Assembly (NCBI GenBank): GCA_017617415.1
Contig: JAFZWH010000037.1
Coordinates: forward strand, 1 to 47,332
Direction of reading: 5' to 3'
DNA from: Victivallales bacterium
Lineage (GTDB): Bacteria > Verrucomicrobiota > Lentisphaeria > Oligosphaerales > Oligosphaeraceae
DNA length: 47,332 bases
Part shown: positions 1 to 8,459 of the stretch, in pieces
Layout: each line of letters begins with the position of its first letter
How positions within the stretch are numbered: position 1 is the stretch's first letter
Translations under genes and position numbers: made by a program
The notes under the pieces: generated by a model
The model's database searches: none
Seen by the model: the letters and a program-made list of their open reading frames with translations, nothing else
What the model was told of the DNA's origin: nothing

Positions 1-1
1 C

Positions 2-415
2 ATGAAACGCTCCGGACTGACCTTCTCTCTGAAGAAGAGCGAGCCGACACCAGCTCCGGCACCCGCGCCCGCACCAGCGCCGGCCGAACCCGCACCTGCG
101 CCCGCACCCGCCGAACCAGCCAAGCCCAAATTTGCCATCAAGGCACCGGCACCAGCACCGGCACCAGAACCGGCACCGGCTCCCGCCGCACCCGCTGCTC
201 CCCAAGAAGCCCCAAAGCCTGCACCGAAAGCAGAACCGGCACCTACGCCAATGAAGGTGAAGCAGGCCGAGCCGCGCTTTGCGCCCGTCGCGCCGCCACC
301 TCCATCCCCTGAGGAAGAGGAACCCAGCGTCGTCGCATACTCCGTCGGCGCCGTCGTTGCGCTCGCCCTCATCGGAGTTGTATTTGCGGTGATTAAATTT
401 GCCGTAAATTTCTAA
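2..415 (+). CDS. Ala/Pro-rich protein with C-terminal membrane anchor
   Basis: I do not recognise this protein. It has a short basic N-terminus (MKRSGLTFSLKK), then about 70 residues dominated by Pro-Ala dipeptides with scattered Glu and Lys, a basic patch near residues 80-95, an acidic stretch (PEEEEPS) and one hydrophobic helix of about 22 residues at the very C-terminus. This suggests a tail-anchored inner-membrane protein with an extended flexible Pro-Ala linker, like the linker of TonB-type proteins, but no TonB domain is present. The ATG lies at base 2 of the window, so neither a ribosome-binding site nor a longer N-terminus can be judged. A hairpin followed by a T run lies 34 bases after the stop and probably ends the transcript. 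The Pro-Ala codons are strongly repetitive at DNA level. Confidence 0.6.
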   Translation: MKRSGLTFSLKKSEPTPAPAPAPAPAPAEPAPAPAPAEPAKPKFAIKAPAPAPAPEPAPAPAAPAAPQEAPKPAPKAEPAPTPMKVKQAEPRFAPVAPPPPSPEEEEPSVVAYSVGAVVALALIGVVFAVIKFAVNF

Positions 416-448
416 AAACAAATATGTTATATTGTTAACAAATCACCG

Positions 449-482
449 GCGGCGCCCAGTAGAACCTGGACGCCGCTTTTTC
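449..482 (+). terminator. Intrinsic terminator after the Ala/Pro-rich gene
   Basis: An 11-bp stem with one C/A mismatch (449-459 with 466-476) and a 6-base loop is followed by TTTTT. It ends 10 bases before the ATG chosen for the DHH gene. This argues against the longer TTG-initiated reading frame, which would start inside this region. Confidence 0.75.
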
Positions 483-491
483 GTTTCCGCC

Positions 492-1397
492 ATGAAGACC
501 ATCATCATCCATCATCACGACTTGGACGGCTATGCCGCCGGTGCCATCGCGCGTCTTCACAACCCCGATGCACAGACGCTGAAGCTCAACTATGACGATC
601 CGTCGGTCATCCCCGGGCCAAAAGACCTTCAGGCATTTGACACCGTGATTGTCGTGGACTACACATTGCCGCCCGACACGATGTTATGGCTCAAGGCAAA
701 CAAACATCTGATTTGGATTGACCACCACTTCTCATCTATCAACACCGCCATCGAACACGGCTACAACGATGTGGACGGTCTGCGCTGCCAGCCTGGCGAA
801 CTGATCTGCGGAGCCGAGCTGGCCTGGATGTATTTCGAGAAGACCCCGCTTCCGCGCTTCCTCCGGCTTGTCGGCGACCAAGACACCTTCCGCAACAGCC
901 GCGAACCGGCATTCCAGCAAGAAGCCATGCCGTTCTTCTACGCCACCCAGCTGATTCTGGAACGCCTCAACCCCGCCAATTTCCACAATCCGGACTTCCT
1001 GCTGCCCAACGCCGATGCCTACCGCAACGATGGCTGGTGCGATGAACTCATTGCACAAGGACGCCTGATTCAAGAGTATAATCGCATCCACTACAGTAAA
1101 TTGCGTCAAGAATCCGCATTTGTCCGGAATATCTGGGGACTGCGAATCTACTGCTTCAACTCCGCCGGACACGGCTCCACTTCCATCCAAGACGGCTTTG
1201 ATCCCGCCATCCACGACGCAATGCTCCTCTTCTCCTTCAATGGGAAAAGCTGGTCGTATGGAATCTATACAGACAATGCCGTCAAGCCGAATGTCAATGT
1301 CTCCGCCATCGCCAAGCGCTACGGCGGCGGCGGACACCAGGGAGCCGCAGGATTCTCCACCAAAGAATTGCTTCCAGAGTTATTAATAAACCAATAA
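492..1397 (+). CDS. DHH/DHHA1 family phosphoesterase
   Basis: A 301-residue protein of the DHH superfamily, whose members are manganese-dependent phosphoesterases including NrnA-type nanoRNases and cyclic-dinucleotide or pApA hydrolases. The N-terminus carries the first metal motif (HHHDLDGYAAG, residues 7-17). It is followed by a VVDYTL segment near residue 55, the signature Asp-His-His in WIDHH near residue 81, and a C-terminal DHHA1 substrate-binding motif (GGGGHQGAAGF, about residues 279-289). All expected catalytic motifs are present, so the enzyme should be active, probably in the cytoplasm on short RNA or nucleotide substrates. The exact substrate cannot be read from sequence. The start was placed at ATG 492 because homology begins there; an upstream TTG at 432 would run through the terminator. 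No clear Shine-Dalgarno is visible. Confidence 0.88.
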   Translation: MKTIIIHHHDLDGYAAGAIARLHNPDAQTLKLNYDDPSVIPGPKDLQAFDTVIVVDYTLPPDTMLWLKANKHLIWIDHHFSSINTAIEHGYNDVDGLRCQPGELICGAELAWMYFEKTPLPRFLRLVGDQDTFRNSREPAFQQEAMPFFYATQLILERLNPANFHNPDFLLPNADAYRNDGWCDELIAQGRLIQEYNRIHYSKLRQESAFVRNIWGLRIYCFNSAGHGSTSIQDGFDPAIHDAMLLFSFNGKSWSYGIYTDNAVKPNVNVSAIAKRYGGGGHQGAAGFSTKELLPELLINQ

Positions 1398-1435
1398 CTC
1401 CTTTGTTATAAATAAGTTATTATAAATTAATTCCA

Positions 1436-1464
1436 GGCACAACGATTTCCCCATCCGTTGTGCC
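1436..1464. terminator. Stem-loop between convergent genes
   Basis: A perfect 9-bp inverted repeat (GGCACAACG at 1436-1444, CGTTGTGCC at 1456-1464) lies between the stop of the DHH gene and the stop of the opposite-strand membrane gene. Neither side has a good T run. On the minus strand it is followed by an A/T-rich stretch, so it may act as a weak bidirectional terminator. Confidence 0.45.
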
Positions 1465-1478
1465 CAAAGCGTCTGCTA

Positions 1479-1763
1479 CTATGCACCTGCCTGAGAATGC
1501 TTTCGCTCCACGAGGGCGCTCACGGCGAAGAACACCAGTCCGCAGACGAGGATGATACCGCCCAGAAGCGTGTCTTTCCCGCTGATGTCAAACAGTCCCT
1601 CGCCCTCCATGAGGCTAAACACGCAGTCCACGCTCCACATCAACGCGGCGCCCCAGAACATCATCATCGTATTGAAGAGGCTTCGGGCATGTGTGCCGCT
1701 GCGGAAGCGGAAATAAAGAACCGTGAATATCACGGCTGCTGCGATGGTCATCAATTCGCACAT
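1479..1763 (-). CDS. Small membrane protein of unknown function
   Basis: A 94-residue protein with two or three hydrophobic helices (about residues 5-18, 31-50 and 66-84) and a short basic loop with an FRFRSGTHARS-like segment between the first two. I do not recognise the family. It starts 2 bases after the stop of the upstream gene (1766-2143), and its Shine-Dalgarno (GAGGAG) lies inside the end of that gene, so the two are co-transcribed and probably translationally coupled. The plus strand also has an open frame here, but it lacks membrane character and a ribosome site. The pair may form a small membrane complex, which is inference from coupling only. Confidence 0.7.
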   Translation of the reverse strand: MCELMTIAAAVIFTVLYFRFRSGTHARSLFNTMMMFWGAALMWSVDCVFSLMEGEGLFDISGKDTLLGGIILVCGLVFFAVSALVERKHSQAGA

Positions 1764-1765
1764 GG

Positions 1766-2143
1766 CTATTTCTCCTCAGGGGCTGCGGAATGTTTTTTTG
1801 CCAGCACATGGTCCACCGCGCACATTGCGGCCCAGACTACGGTAATCAGCAGCGCCATGGACGTGCCGGCGGTCGCCATCTCGTGGAGCATCTCCTGCGT
1901 CGTTTCCGGGGAATTCATCGCCGTCAGGAATGGCGGCACGAAGGTGATTTCCCCATGGTAGATGTGCTCAATCGCCAACAACGCACTTCCACCGAAGCCC
2001 AGTTTCTGAAGCCAGCCCAGCCGCTTCACCCACGCGGACTCCACTACTTCGCCTGCGGATGTCTTTGTCTCACGACGCTTCAGCACCGCCTTGACGCCAC
2101 TCGCAATCACCGTCTCAGCCAACGGAACAATGAAACAAGCCAT
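1766..2143 (-). CDS. Small membrane protein, coupled to the next gene
   Basis: A 125-residue protein with an N-terminal hydrophobic segment, a basic cytoplasmic stretch (LKRRETKTS, about residues 21-29), a hydrophobic segment near residues 48-58, another near 95-112, and a charged C-terminus ending in APEEK. The start is well supported: AAGGAGGT, close to the ideal ribosome site, lies 6 bases upstream of the ATG. I do not recognise the family and assign no function. With the downstream 94-residue gene it forms a compact two-gene unit of membrane proteins. The A/T-rich 158-base gap to nifJ probably holds its promoter, but no convincing -35/-10 pair was seen. Confidence 0.7.
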   Translation of the reverse strand: MACFIVPLAETVIASGVKAVLKRRETKTSAGEVVESAWVKRLGWLQKLGFGGSALLAIEHIYHGEITFVPPFLTAMNSPETTQEMLHEMATAGTSMALLITVVWAAMCAVDHVLAKKHSAAPEEK

Positions 2144-2301
2144 CGTTACCTCCTTGAAGATTAGTTTACGAAAGAAACGCTATTACCATAGCATTCCAAA
2201 TTCATTTTGCTGAAAACCATTAGCAAAAAAAAACGCTTCCGTGCGACGCAATGTCGTGGCTAACCGTTTTTTTCGCCATTTTATCACTCAGACTATCCGC
2301 A

Positions 2302-5300
2302 TTACTGATTGTCTTCCAGGTGCTTGTAGTGCTGATAGCGGGCCTGTGCGTCAGACTCGCCCTGGGCGAAGAACTTCTCCGCGTTTTCGGGGAAGGTGCG
2401 CTTCAGGGCGGCGTAGCGGGTCTCGCCGTCGAGGAAGTCCGTGTAGGGCATCACCGGCGGCTTGGAGTCGAGGGTGAAGGGCTTCTCCTTGGCTGGATTA
2501 TAGCGATAGAGCATCCAGTAGCCGGCGTCCACGGCACGCTTCATCTCCTGCTGGGTGTTGCCCATGCCGCATTTCAGTCCATGGGAAAGACACGGCGTGT
2601 AGGCGATAATCACTGACGGACCGTTGAATTCCTCCGCTTCGCGAATCGCCTTGAGGAGCTGGTTCGGGTCCGCGCCCATCGCCACCTGCGCCACATAGAC
2701 ATTGCCGTAGGTCATGAAGATGGCACCCAGATCCTTCTTGGGACGGCTCTTGCCACTTGACGCGAACTGCGCGACCGCGCCAATCGGCGTGGCCTTCGAG
2801 GACTGTCCGCCGGTGTTGCTGTACACCTCGGTGTCCACGACGAGCACATTGATGTTCTCGCCGCTGGCGACCACGTGGTCCAGTCCGCCGAAACCGATGT
2901 CATACGCCCATCCGTCGCCTCCGAACATCCAGAAGGTCTTTTTGGCGAGCATATCTTTATTCTTTATAATATCTTGCACCAGAGCAAGTTGTGGCATTAC
3001 TTCAACCAATGCCCAGTAAAGTTCCTCACCGGCATGGCGTGATTCATTCACATCGTCGAAGCCCGCGAGCCACTTCTGCGCGGCGATGCGGACGCGACTG
3101 GGCAGTTCTTCCTGTTCAAGAAGTTGTTCGACACGCATCCGCTGCGCGGCGCGCTGCTGCTTCACGGAGAGCGCCATGCCGAGCGCGAACTCTGCGTTGT
3201 TCTCGAAGAGCGAGTTGCTCCAAGCGGGACCGCGTCCATCTCGGTTGGTGGTATAGGGGATGCCAGGCATGGGCGAGCCCCACGCCTGGGAGCATCCCGT
3301 CGCGTTCGCCCAATAGACGTGGTCGCCGAAGAGTTGCGTGAGCAGCTTGGCGTAGGGTGTCTCGCCACAGCCCGCGCAGGCGGCAGAGAACTCCAGCAGC
3401 GGCTGCCGGAACTGGCTGCCCTTCAGCGTCCAGGGGTCGAAGACATCGCCCTTGTCGCTGAGGCTCAGCGCGTAGCTCCACTTCTCGGACTGCGGGCCGA
3501 CCTCGTGGTAGGGCTTCATCGAGAGTGCCTTCTCCTTGGCGGGACAGGCATTCACGCAAGCACCGCAGCCCGTGCAGTCCGCATAACTGACCTGCAGGGT
3601 GAAATGCAGGCCGTCCTTGCCCTTGACGGGGAGCGTCTCGAAGCCATTCGGCTTGGCGGCATCCTCGGCTTCATTGAGCAGATACGGGCGAATCACCGCA
3701 TGCGGGCAGACCAGCGAGCAGCGGTTGCACTGCAGGCACTTGGACTTGTCCCAAATCGGCACGTTCACGGCGATGCCGCGCTTCTCGAAGGCGGTGAGAC
3801 CCAGGTCAATCACGCCGTCCTCGTAGCCTTTGAAGGCGCTCACGGGGAGGTCGTCGCCCTTCTGGCGGTTGATGGGTTCGGCAATCTTGGTGACGACCTC
3901 GGGTCGCGGGGCGCTTTCCGCCGGCGCCTCGTCCTCCGCCGTCAGCCAGGCAGCGGGAATTTCGACTTTGGCGAAGGCGGTCGCGCCGGCGTCAATGGCG
4001 GCGCAGTTGCGCGCCACGACCTCGTCGCCCTTGGCGAAGTAGGTGCGCTTGGCCAGTTCCTTCATATAGCCGTCCGCCTCGTCGCCGGGGATGATGTTGG
4101 CCAGATGGAAGAAGGCGGACTGCAACACGAGGTTGTAGTGATTGCCCAGGCCGAGCTTCGCGGCGATGGAGACGGCGTCGATGGTATAGAGCGCGACCTT
4201 CTTCGCTGCGAGCAGCCGTTTGGCGCGGGCAGGAATCAACTTCTCCAGTCCGGCCATGTCGAGCGAGGTGTTGAGGAGCAGCACGCCGCCGTCCTTGAGT
4301 TCGTCCACCACGTCATATTGCCGGATGTAGGTCTCGTTGTGGCAGCCGATGAAGTCGGCGGACTTCACGTAGTAGGAGCCGCGGATGGGGCGGTCGCCGA
4401 AGCGCAGGTGGGACTTGGTCACGCCGAAGGACTTCTTCGCGTCGTACTCGAAATACGCCTGGGCATACTTGTTCGTATGGGCGTTGATGATTTCCACGGT
4501 GCTCTTGTTGGCGCCGACCGTACCATCCGAACCCAGCCCCCAGAACTTGCAGCTGACCTGCCCTGCGGCGTCCGGATAGACGGGCGGCGGGAGGGGCAGC
4601 GAGAGGTGCGTCACGTCGTCCTCGATGCCGATGGTGAAATTCCCGCGCGGATTCTTCTGGTCGAGGTTCTGATAGACCGCCAGAATCTGTGCGGGATCCA
4701 CGTCCTTGCTGGAGAGACCATAACGTCCGCCAACCACCGTCACTGGACGGCTCGCAGTTGCCAGGACCGTGCAGACATCCTGATACAGCGGTTCGCCCAC
4801 GCTGCCCATCTCCTTGCAGCGATCCAGCACTGCGACCTTCTTCACGGTCGAAGGCAATGCCGCGAGGAAATGCTCCGCCGAGAAGGGCCGATAGAGATGC
4901 ACTTGCAGGAAACCGCACTTCTGCCCCTGGGCATTCAGGTAGTCCACGACCTCCTGGATGGTGCCGGAGACCGAGCCCATCGCCACGACGACCTGCTCGG
5001 CATCTGCGGCCCCGTAGTAGTCGAAGAGGTGATAAGAGCGGCCAGTGACTTTCGCAAGCTTGTCCATATACTCCTGGACGATGGCTGGCAGTGCGGAATA
5101 GAAGCCGTTGTTGGCCTCGCGCACCTGGAAATAGACGTCGCCGTTCTGGACGGTCGCCCGCAGGCGCGGATGGTCGGGATTGAGGGTCTGGGCGCGGAAG
5201 GCGTCCAGCGCGTCATAGTCCATCAGTTTTGCGAATTCGGCATAGTCGATGGTCTCGACCTTGCTCATTTCGTGGGAGGTGCGGAAGCCGTCGAAGAAGT

Positions 5301-5814
5301 GCAGGAACGGGATGCGTCCCTTCACCGCCGACAGATGCGCCACGGGAGCCAAATCCATGATCTCCTGAGAGTTCGCGGTGGAGAGCATCGCGAAACCAGT
5401 CTGTCGGCAGTTCATCACGTCGGAGTGGTCGCCGAAGATGGAGAGCGCGTGGGTGCCGACCGTACGGGAGGCGACGTGGAGCACGCCGGGCAGGCGTTCT
5501 CCGGCGATGCGGTGCATCACCGGAATCATCAGCATCAGCCCCTGGGAGGAAGTGAAGCTGGTAGAGAGTGCGCCGGTCTCCAGCGAGCCGTGAATCGCGC
5601 CGGCCGCACCCGCCTCGGACTCCATCTCCACCAGCGTCACCCGCTGGCCGAAGATGTTCTTGCGGCCCTTCGCCGACCAGGCGTCGGTCTTGCCCGCCAT
5701 CGGGCTGGAGGGAGTGATGGGATAGATTGCGGCGATTTCCGTGAAGGCATACGCGACGTAGGCACACGCCTCGTTGCCATCCATGGTGGCAAATTGGGTA
5801 GTTTTTTCCATCAT
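2302..5814 (-). CDS. nifJ: Pyruvate:ferredoxin (flavodoxin) oxidoreductase
   Basis: A full-length 1170-residue single-chain PFOR, the thiamine-diphosphate and iron-sulfur enzyme that converts pyruvate and CoA to acetyl-CoA, CO2 and reduced ferredoxin in anaerobes. The pyruvate-binding N-terminal domain starts with the typical YPITPSSPM motif near residue 35. Domain V has two 4Fe-4S ferredoxin motifs (CLQCNRCSLVCP near residue 690 and CTGCGACVNACP near 746). The C-terminal domain has the thiamine-binding segment GGDGWAYDIGFGG near residue 965, followed by NTGGQSSKATP. All cofactor motifs are intact. The first ATG of an ATGATG pair was used; no Shine-Dalgarno is evident. It follows the TIM-barrel/ligase fusion on the same strand across a 159-base repeat-filled gap. 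Despite the symbol, nothing here links it to nitrogen fixation; the role is central fermentative metabolism. Confidence 0.96.
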   Translation of the reverse strand: MMEKTTQFATMDGNEACAYVAYAFTEIAAIYPITPSSPMAGKTDAWSAKGRKNIFGQRVTLVEMESEAGAAGAIHGSLETGALSTSFTSSQGLMLMIPVMHRIAGERLPGVLHVASRTVGTHALSIFGDHSDVMNCRQTGFAMLSTANSQEIMDLAPVAHLSAVKGRIPFLHFFDGFRTSHEMSKVETIDYAEFAKLMDYDALDAFRAQTLNPDHPRLRATVQNGDVYFQVREANNGFYSALPAIVQEYMDKLAKVTGRSYHLFDYYGAADAEQVVVAMGSVSGTIQEVVDYLNAQGQKCGFLQVHLYRPFSAEHFLAALPSTVKKVAVLDRCKEMGSVGEPLYQDVCTVLATASRPVTVVGGRYGLSSKDVDPAQILAVYQNLDQKNPRGNFTIGIEDDVTHLSLPLPPPVYPDAAGQVSCKFWGLGSDGTVGANKSTVEIINAHTNKYAQAYFEYDAKKSFGVTKSHLRFGDRPIRGSYYVKSADFIGCHNETYIRQYDVVDELKDGGVLLLNTSLDMAGLEKLIPARAKRLLAAKKVALYTIDAVSIAAKLGLGNHYNLVLQSAFFHLANIIPGDEADGYMKELAKRTYFAKGDEVVARNCAAIDAGATAFAKVEIPAAWLTAEDEAPAESAPRPEVVTKIAEPINRQKGDDLPVSAFKGYEDGVIDLGLTAFEKRGIAVNVPIWDKSKCLQCNRCSLVCPHAVIRPYLLNEAEDAAKPNGFETLPVKGKDGLHFTLQVSYADCTGCGACVNACPAKEKALSMKPYHEVGPQSEKWSYALSLSDKGDVFDPWTLKGSQFRQPLLEFSAACAGCGETPYAKLLTQLFGDHVYWANATGCSQAWGSPMPGIPYTTNRDGRGPAWSNSLFENNAEFALGMALSVKQQRAAQRMRVEQLLEQEELPSRVRIAAQKWLAGFDDVNESRHAGEELYWALVEVMPQLALVQDIIKNKDMLAKKTFWMFGGDGWAYDIGFGGLDHVVASGENINVLVVDTEVYSNTGGQSSKATPIGAVAQFASSGKSRPKKDLGAIFMTYGNVYVAQVAMGADPNQLLKAIREAEEFNGPSVIIAYTPCLSHGLKCGMGNTQQEMKRAVDAGYWMLYRYNPAKEKPFTLDSKPPVMPYTDFLDGETRYAALKRTFPENAEKFFAQGESDAQARYQHYKHLEDNQ

Positions 5815-5827
5815 CGTATTTTATTAA

Positions 5828-5847
5828 CCCGCGCAAGAATGCGCGGG
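5828..5847. repeat. GC hairpin upstream of nifJ
   Basis: A 7-bp perfect inverted repeat (CCCGCGC at 5828-5834, GCGCGGG at 5841-5847, 6-base loop) lies 14 bases before the nifJ start. In the transcript it would form in the leader. It may be an attenuator, a processing site or part of the repeat cluster behind it. Confidence 0.5.
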
Positions 5848-5894
5848 CACAGAACCAAACCCCTATGGGCGGGACCTGGGACCTGAGACTCGGG

Positions 5895-5930
5895 GGTCCC
5901 GGAGGTCCCGGAAGTCCCGGAGGTCCCGGA
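5895..5930. repeat. Four tandem 9-bp repeats (GGTCCCGGA)
   Basis: Four head-to-tail copies of GGTCCCGGA, the third with A for the first G. They abut the heptamer array that follows the stop codon of the fusion gene. The same core (GGAGGTCCCG) forms a perfect hairpin at 18420-18449, so the motif is dispersed. Confidence 0.8.
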
Positions 5931-5976
5931 CTCTAACCTCTGACCTCTGACCTCTAACCTCTAACCTCTAACCTTA
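5931..5976 (-). repeat. Heptamer array (GGTTAGA family) starting at a stop codon
   Basis: Read on the minus strand, the fusion gene ends in TAA and runs straight into GGTTAGA-type units: three GGTTAGA, two GGTCAGA and one more GGTTAGA. The stop codon and array read TAAGGTTAGAGG. The identical junction occurs at 31440-31453 behind an unrelated permease gene. Confidence 0.85.
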
Positions 5977-8457
5977 ATTGGCCACGATGCCGTCGACCTT
6001 TGCGATGTTGAGGCGCTTCGCGGCATCCTCGCGCATCTTGTACTTGAGGATTTTCCCAGCCGCGTTCTGCGGGAAGGCGTCCACGAAGTCCACATAGCGC
6101 GGGACCTTGTGCTTCGCCATGTTCTTGCGGACATAGTCCTGCAACTCCTCGGCGGTCATCGTCTCGCCTTTCTTCAAGATTACCGCGGCGAGAATCTCCT
6201 CGCCCAGTTTCTTGTCGGGGATGCCGATGACCTGAACATCGTCCACCTTGGGATGACGATAGATGAACTCCTCGATCTCCTTGGGGTAGATGTTCTCGCC
6301 ACCGCGGATGATCATGTCCTTGAGGCGTCCGGTGATCTTGTAGTTCCCCTCGGGGGTGCGCAGGGCGAGGTCGCCGGTGTGGAGCCAGCCATCGGCGTCA
6401 ATCACGGCGGCGGTCTCCTTGGGCATCTTGTAGTAGCCCTTCATGACCTGGTAGCCGCGGGTCACGAACTCGCCGATTTCATTGTCCGGGAGGTCCTTGC
6501 CGGTCTCCGGGTCCACGATGCGGTTCTCGATTTCAGGCAAGTCGCGTCCGACGGTGGCCACGCGGTCCTCGATGGAGTCCGTGGTGGTGGACATCGTGCA
6601 TCCGGGCGAGGCCTCGGTCTGACCATAGACGATGGTGATTTCGGTCATGTGCATCTTGTCGATGACCTCCTGCATCACCGCGATGGGGCATGGCGAGCCC
6701 GCCATGATGCCGGTACGCATGTGGGAGAAGTCCGTCTTCGGGAAGTCCGCATGGCCAAGCAACGCGATGAACATCGTGGGCACGCCATGGAAGCAGGTGA
6801 TCTTCTCGCGGTGGATGCACGCCAGGGCGGGCTTCACCGAGAAATACGGCAGAGGCAGCAGCGTGGTGCCGTGAGTCATGCTCGCGGTCATGGCGAGCAC
6901 CATGCCGAAGCAGTGGAACATCGGCACCTCGACCATCATGCGGTCGGCGGTGGAGAGATCCATGCGGTCGCCGATGCACTTTCCGTTGTTCACCACGCCG
7001 TAGTGGGTCAGCATCACGCCCTTGGGGAAGCCCGTGGTGCCGGAGGTGTACTGCATGTTGCACACATCGTGGATGTCCACGGCCGCCGCGCGACGCCGGA
7101 GTTCCTCCACGGGGACGCTCTTGGCGTACTGCATGGCGTCCTCCCACGCCAGCGCGCCCTTCTGGCGGTAGCCGACCGTGATGACATTGCGCAGGAACGG
7201 CAGACGCCGAGCGTGCAGCTGCGCTCCCGTGCGGGTGGTCGCCAATTCCGGGCAGAGTTCGGCAATGATGCCGGCGTAGTCGGAGTCCCGCCAGCCCTTC
7301 TCCAGCACCAGCGTGTGCGTGTCGGACTGCTTGAGGAGGTACTCCGCCTCCGCGATTTTGTAGGCGGTGTTCACCGTCACCAGCACCGCGCCGATTTTGG
7401 TGGTCGCCCAGAAGGTGATGTACCACTGCGGGAGGTTGGTCATCCACACCGCCACCTTGCTGCCCGGCTGCACGCCCAGGGCGATCAGCGCACGGGCGCA
7501 CTGGTCCACGTCATCGCGGAACTCCGAGTAGGTACGCGTGTAGTCCAGCGTGGTGTATTTGAAGGCCAAGTGGTCGGGGAACTCCTTGACCATGGTGTCA
7601 AGCACCTGGGAGAAGGTCTTCTCGATGAGCGTCTCCTTCTTCCAGACGAACTTTCCGGTATGAGCGTTGTTGTCGTAGAGCGGGGTGTGAGAGCGCGCCA
7701 GTTCGTAGCGGCTCATGTAGCTCACGAAATGCGGGAAGATGATGTCGATGTCGCTGACCTCGTCCCAATGGGGATCCCATTCGATGGAGATGAAGCCGTC
7801 GTAGTTGACCGACTTGAGGGCGTTCATGATGTCCTCGATGGGCAGCGAGCCCTCGCCCACCAGCGCCGGCTTGTCCGCGCTCTCGGAGTCCTTGAGATGG
7901 ATGTGCTTCACATAGGCGCCGAGGTTGCGGATGGTCACATCCGGCGTCTCGCCCTGCATACGGTAGGGGTAGTGGAGATCCCACAGGGCGGCCAGGTGGT
8001 CGTCGATGAAGGCCTCGAAGAGTTCGCGGAGGAGCGCGGTGTCGGCATAGGGTCCGACCGTCTCGACCAGCAGCGTCTTGGCGGCCTGTGCCGCCATGGG
8101 GAGCGCGGCGGCGAGGAACTCGCGGACCCGCGCCTGCGCGGCCTCGTCGGCCTGGGTGGTCTTGACGCGGATGTACGGCGCGTGGAGCCGTCGGGCGGCC
8201 TCCAGCGCCAGACCGAGTTCCTTCAGCGCCTCCGCCTGATCGCCGGCCATGTCTGCAATCAGGTCGATGCAGCTGATTGCGAGGCGTTTCTCCAGCAGCC
8301 GGCGATAGAGCGCGGTGGTCTTGCCCGGTTCCGTGGCGTCGAAGACGGCCTGGACATCGTGGACTTCAATTCCCTGGAAACGGTACGCATCGGCGATGTC
8401 GATGAACTGGTCGAAGTCGTAATTGTTCCAGCGATTAGTTGAGAAGGAGAGTTTCAT
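5974..8457 (-). CDS. TIM-barrel sugar isomerase-like domain fused to acyl-CoA ligase
   Basis: An 827-residue two-domain protein. Residues 1 to about 255 are a sugar phosphate isomerase/epimerase-like TIM barrel (AP-endonuclease 2 fold). Its metal-site positions look intact: Glu in LLVETVG near 131, LWDLH near 158, HIHLKD near 185 and ISIEWDP near 223. From about 275 to the end it is an AMP-forming acyl-CoA synthetase of the FadD/medium-chain type, with the P-loop YTSGTTGFPKG, GQTEAS, HTGDL, the hinge GRLKDMIIRGGENIYP and the catalytic lysine in AAGKILKYKMR. Both halves therefore look active. The frame is continuous with no internal ribosome site, so the fusion appears real. The reaction linking the halves is unknown; activation of a sugar-derived or keto acid is one guess. 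Its Shine-Dalgarno (AAGGAG, 13 bases before the ATG) lies in the arm of a long foldback sequence. Confidence 0.88.
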   Translation of the reverse strand: MKLSFSTNRWNNYDFDQFIDIADAYRFQGIEVHDVQAVFDATEPGKTTALYRRLLEKRLAISCIDLIADMAGDQAEALKELGLALEAARRLHAPYIRVKTTQADEAAQARVREFLAAALPMAAQAAKTLLVETVGPYADTALLRELFEAFIDDHLAALWDLHYPYRMQGETPDVTIRNLGAYVKHIHLKDSESADKPALVGEGSLPIEDIMNALKSVNYDGFISIEWDPHWDEVSDIDIIFPHFVSYMSRYELARSHTPLYDNNAHTGKFVWKKETLIEKTFSQVLDTMVKEFPDHLAFKYTTLDYTRTYSEFRDDVDQCARALIALGVQPGSKVAVWMTNLPQWYITFWATTKIGAVLVTVNTAYKIAEAEYLLKQSDTHTLVLEKGWRDSDYAGIIAELCPELATTRTGAQLHARRLPFLRNVITVGYRQKGALAWEDAMQYAKSVPVEELRRRAAAVDIHDVCNMQYTSGTTGFPKGVMLTHYGVVNNGKCIGDRMDLSTADRMMVEVPMFHCFGMVLAMTASMTHGTTLLPLPYFSVKPALACIHREKITCFHGVPTMFIALLGHADFPKTDFSHMRTGIMAGSPCPIAVMQEVIDKMHMTEITIVYGQTEASPGCTMSTTTDSIEDRVATVGRDLPEIENRIVDPETGKDLPDNEIGEFVTRGYQVMKGYYKMPKETAAVIDADGWLHTGDLALRTPEGNYKITGRLKDMIIRGGENIYPKEIEEFIYRHPKVDDVQVIGIPDKKLGEEILAAVILKKGETMTAEELQDYVRKNMAKHKVPRYVDFVDAFPQNAAGKILKYKMREDAAKRLNIAKVDGIVAN

Positions 8458-8459
8458 AG

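Noticed and set aside
2302-5814. Nitrogen fixation gene cluster suggested by nifJ
   Set aside because: No nifHDK or assembly genes; NifJ-type PFOR is common in fermenting anaerobes.
3124-5886. 920-codon open frame on the plus strand opposite nifJ
   Set aside because: It is the mirror of a high-GC gene: repetitive Arg/Gly/Val/His composition, no family motifs, and nifJ on the other strand is complete.
5895-5976. CRISPR array
   Set aside because: Repeats are 7-9 bp head to tail with no spacers, and there are no cas genes.
6109-8442. 777-codon open frame on the plus strand opposite the fusion gene
   Set aside because: Composition is that of an antisense shadow (His/Val/Gly/Asp-rich); the minus strand has two complete domains.
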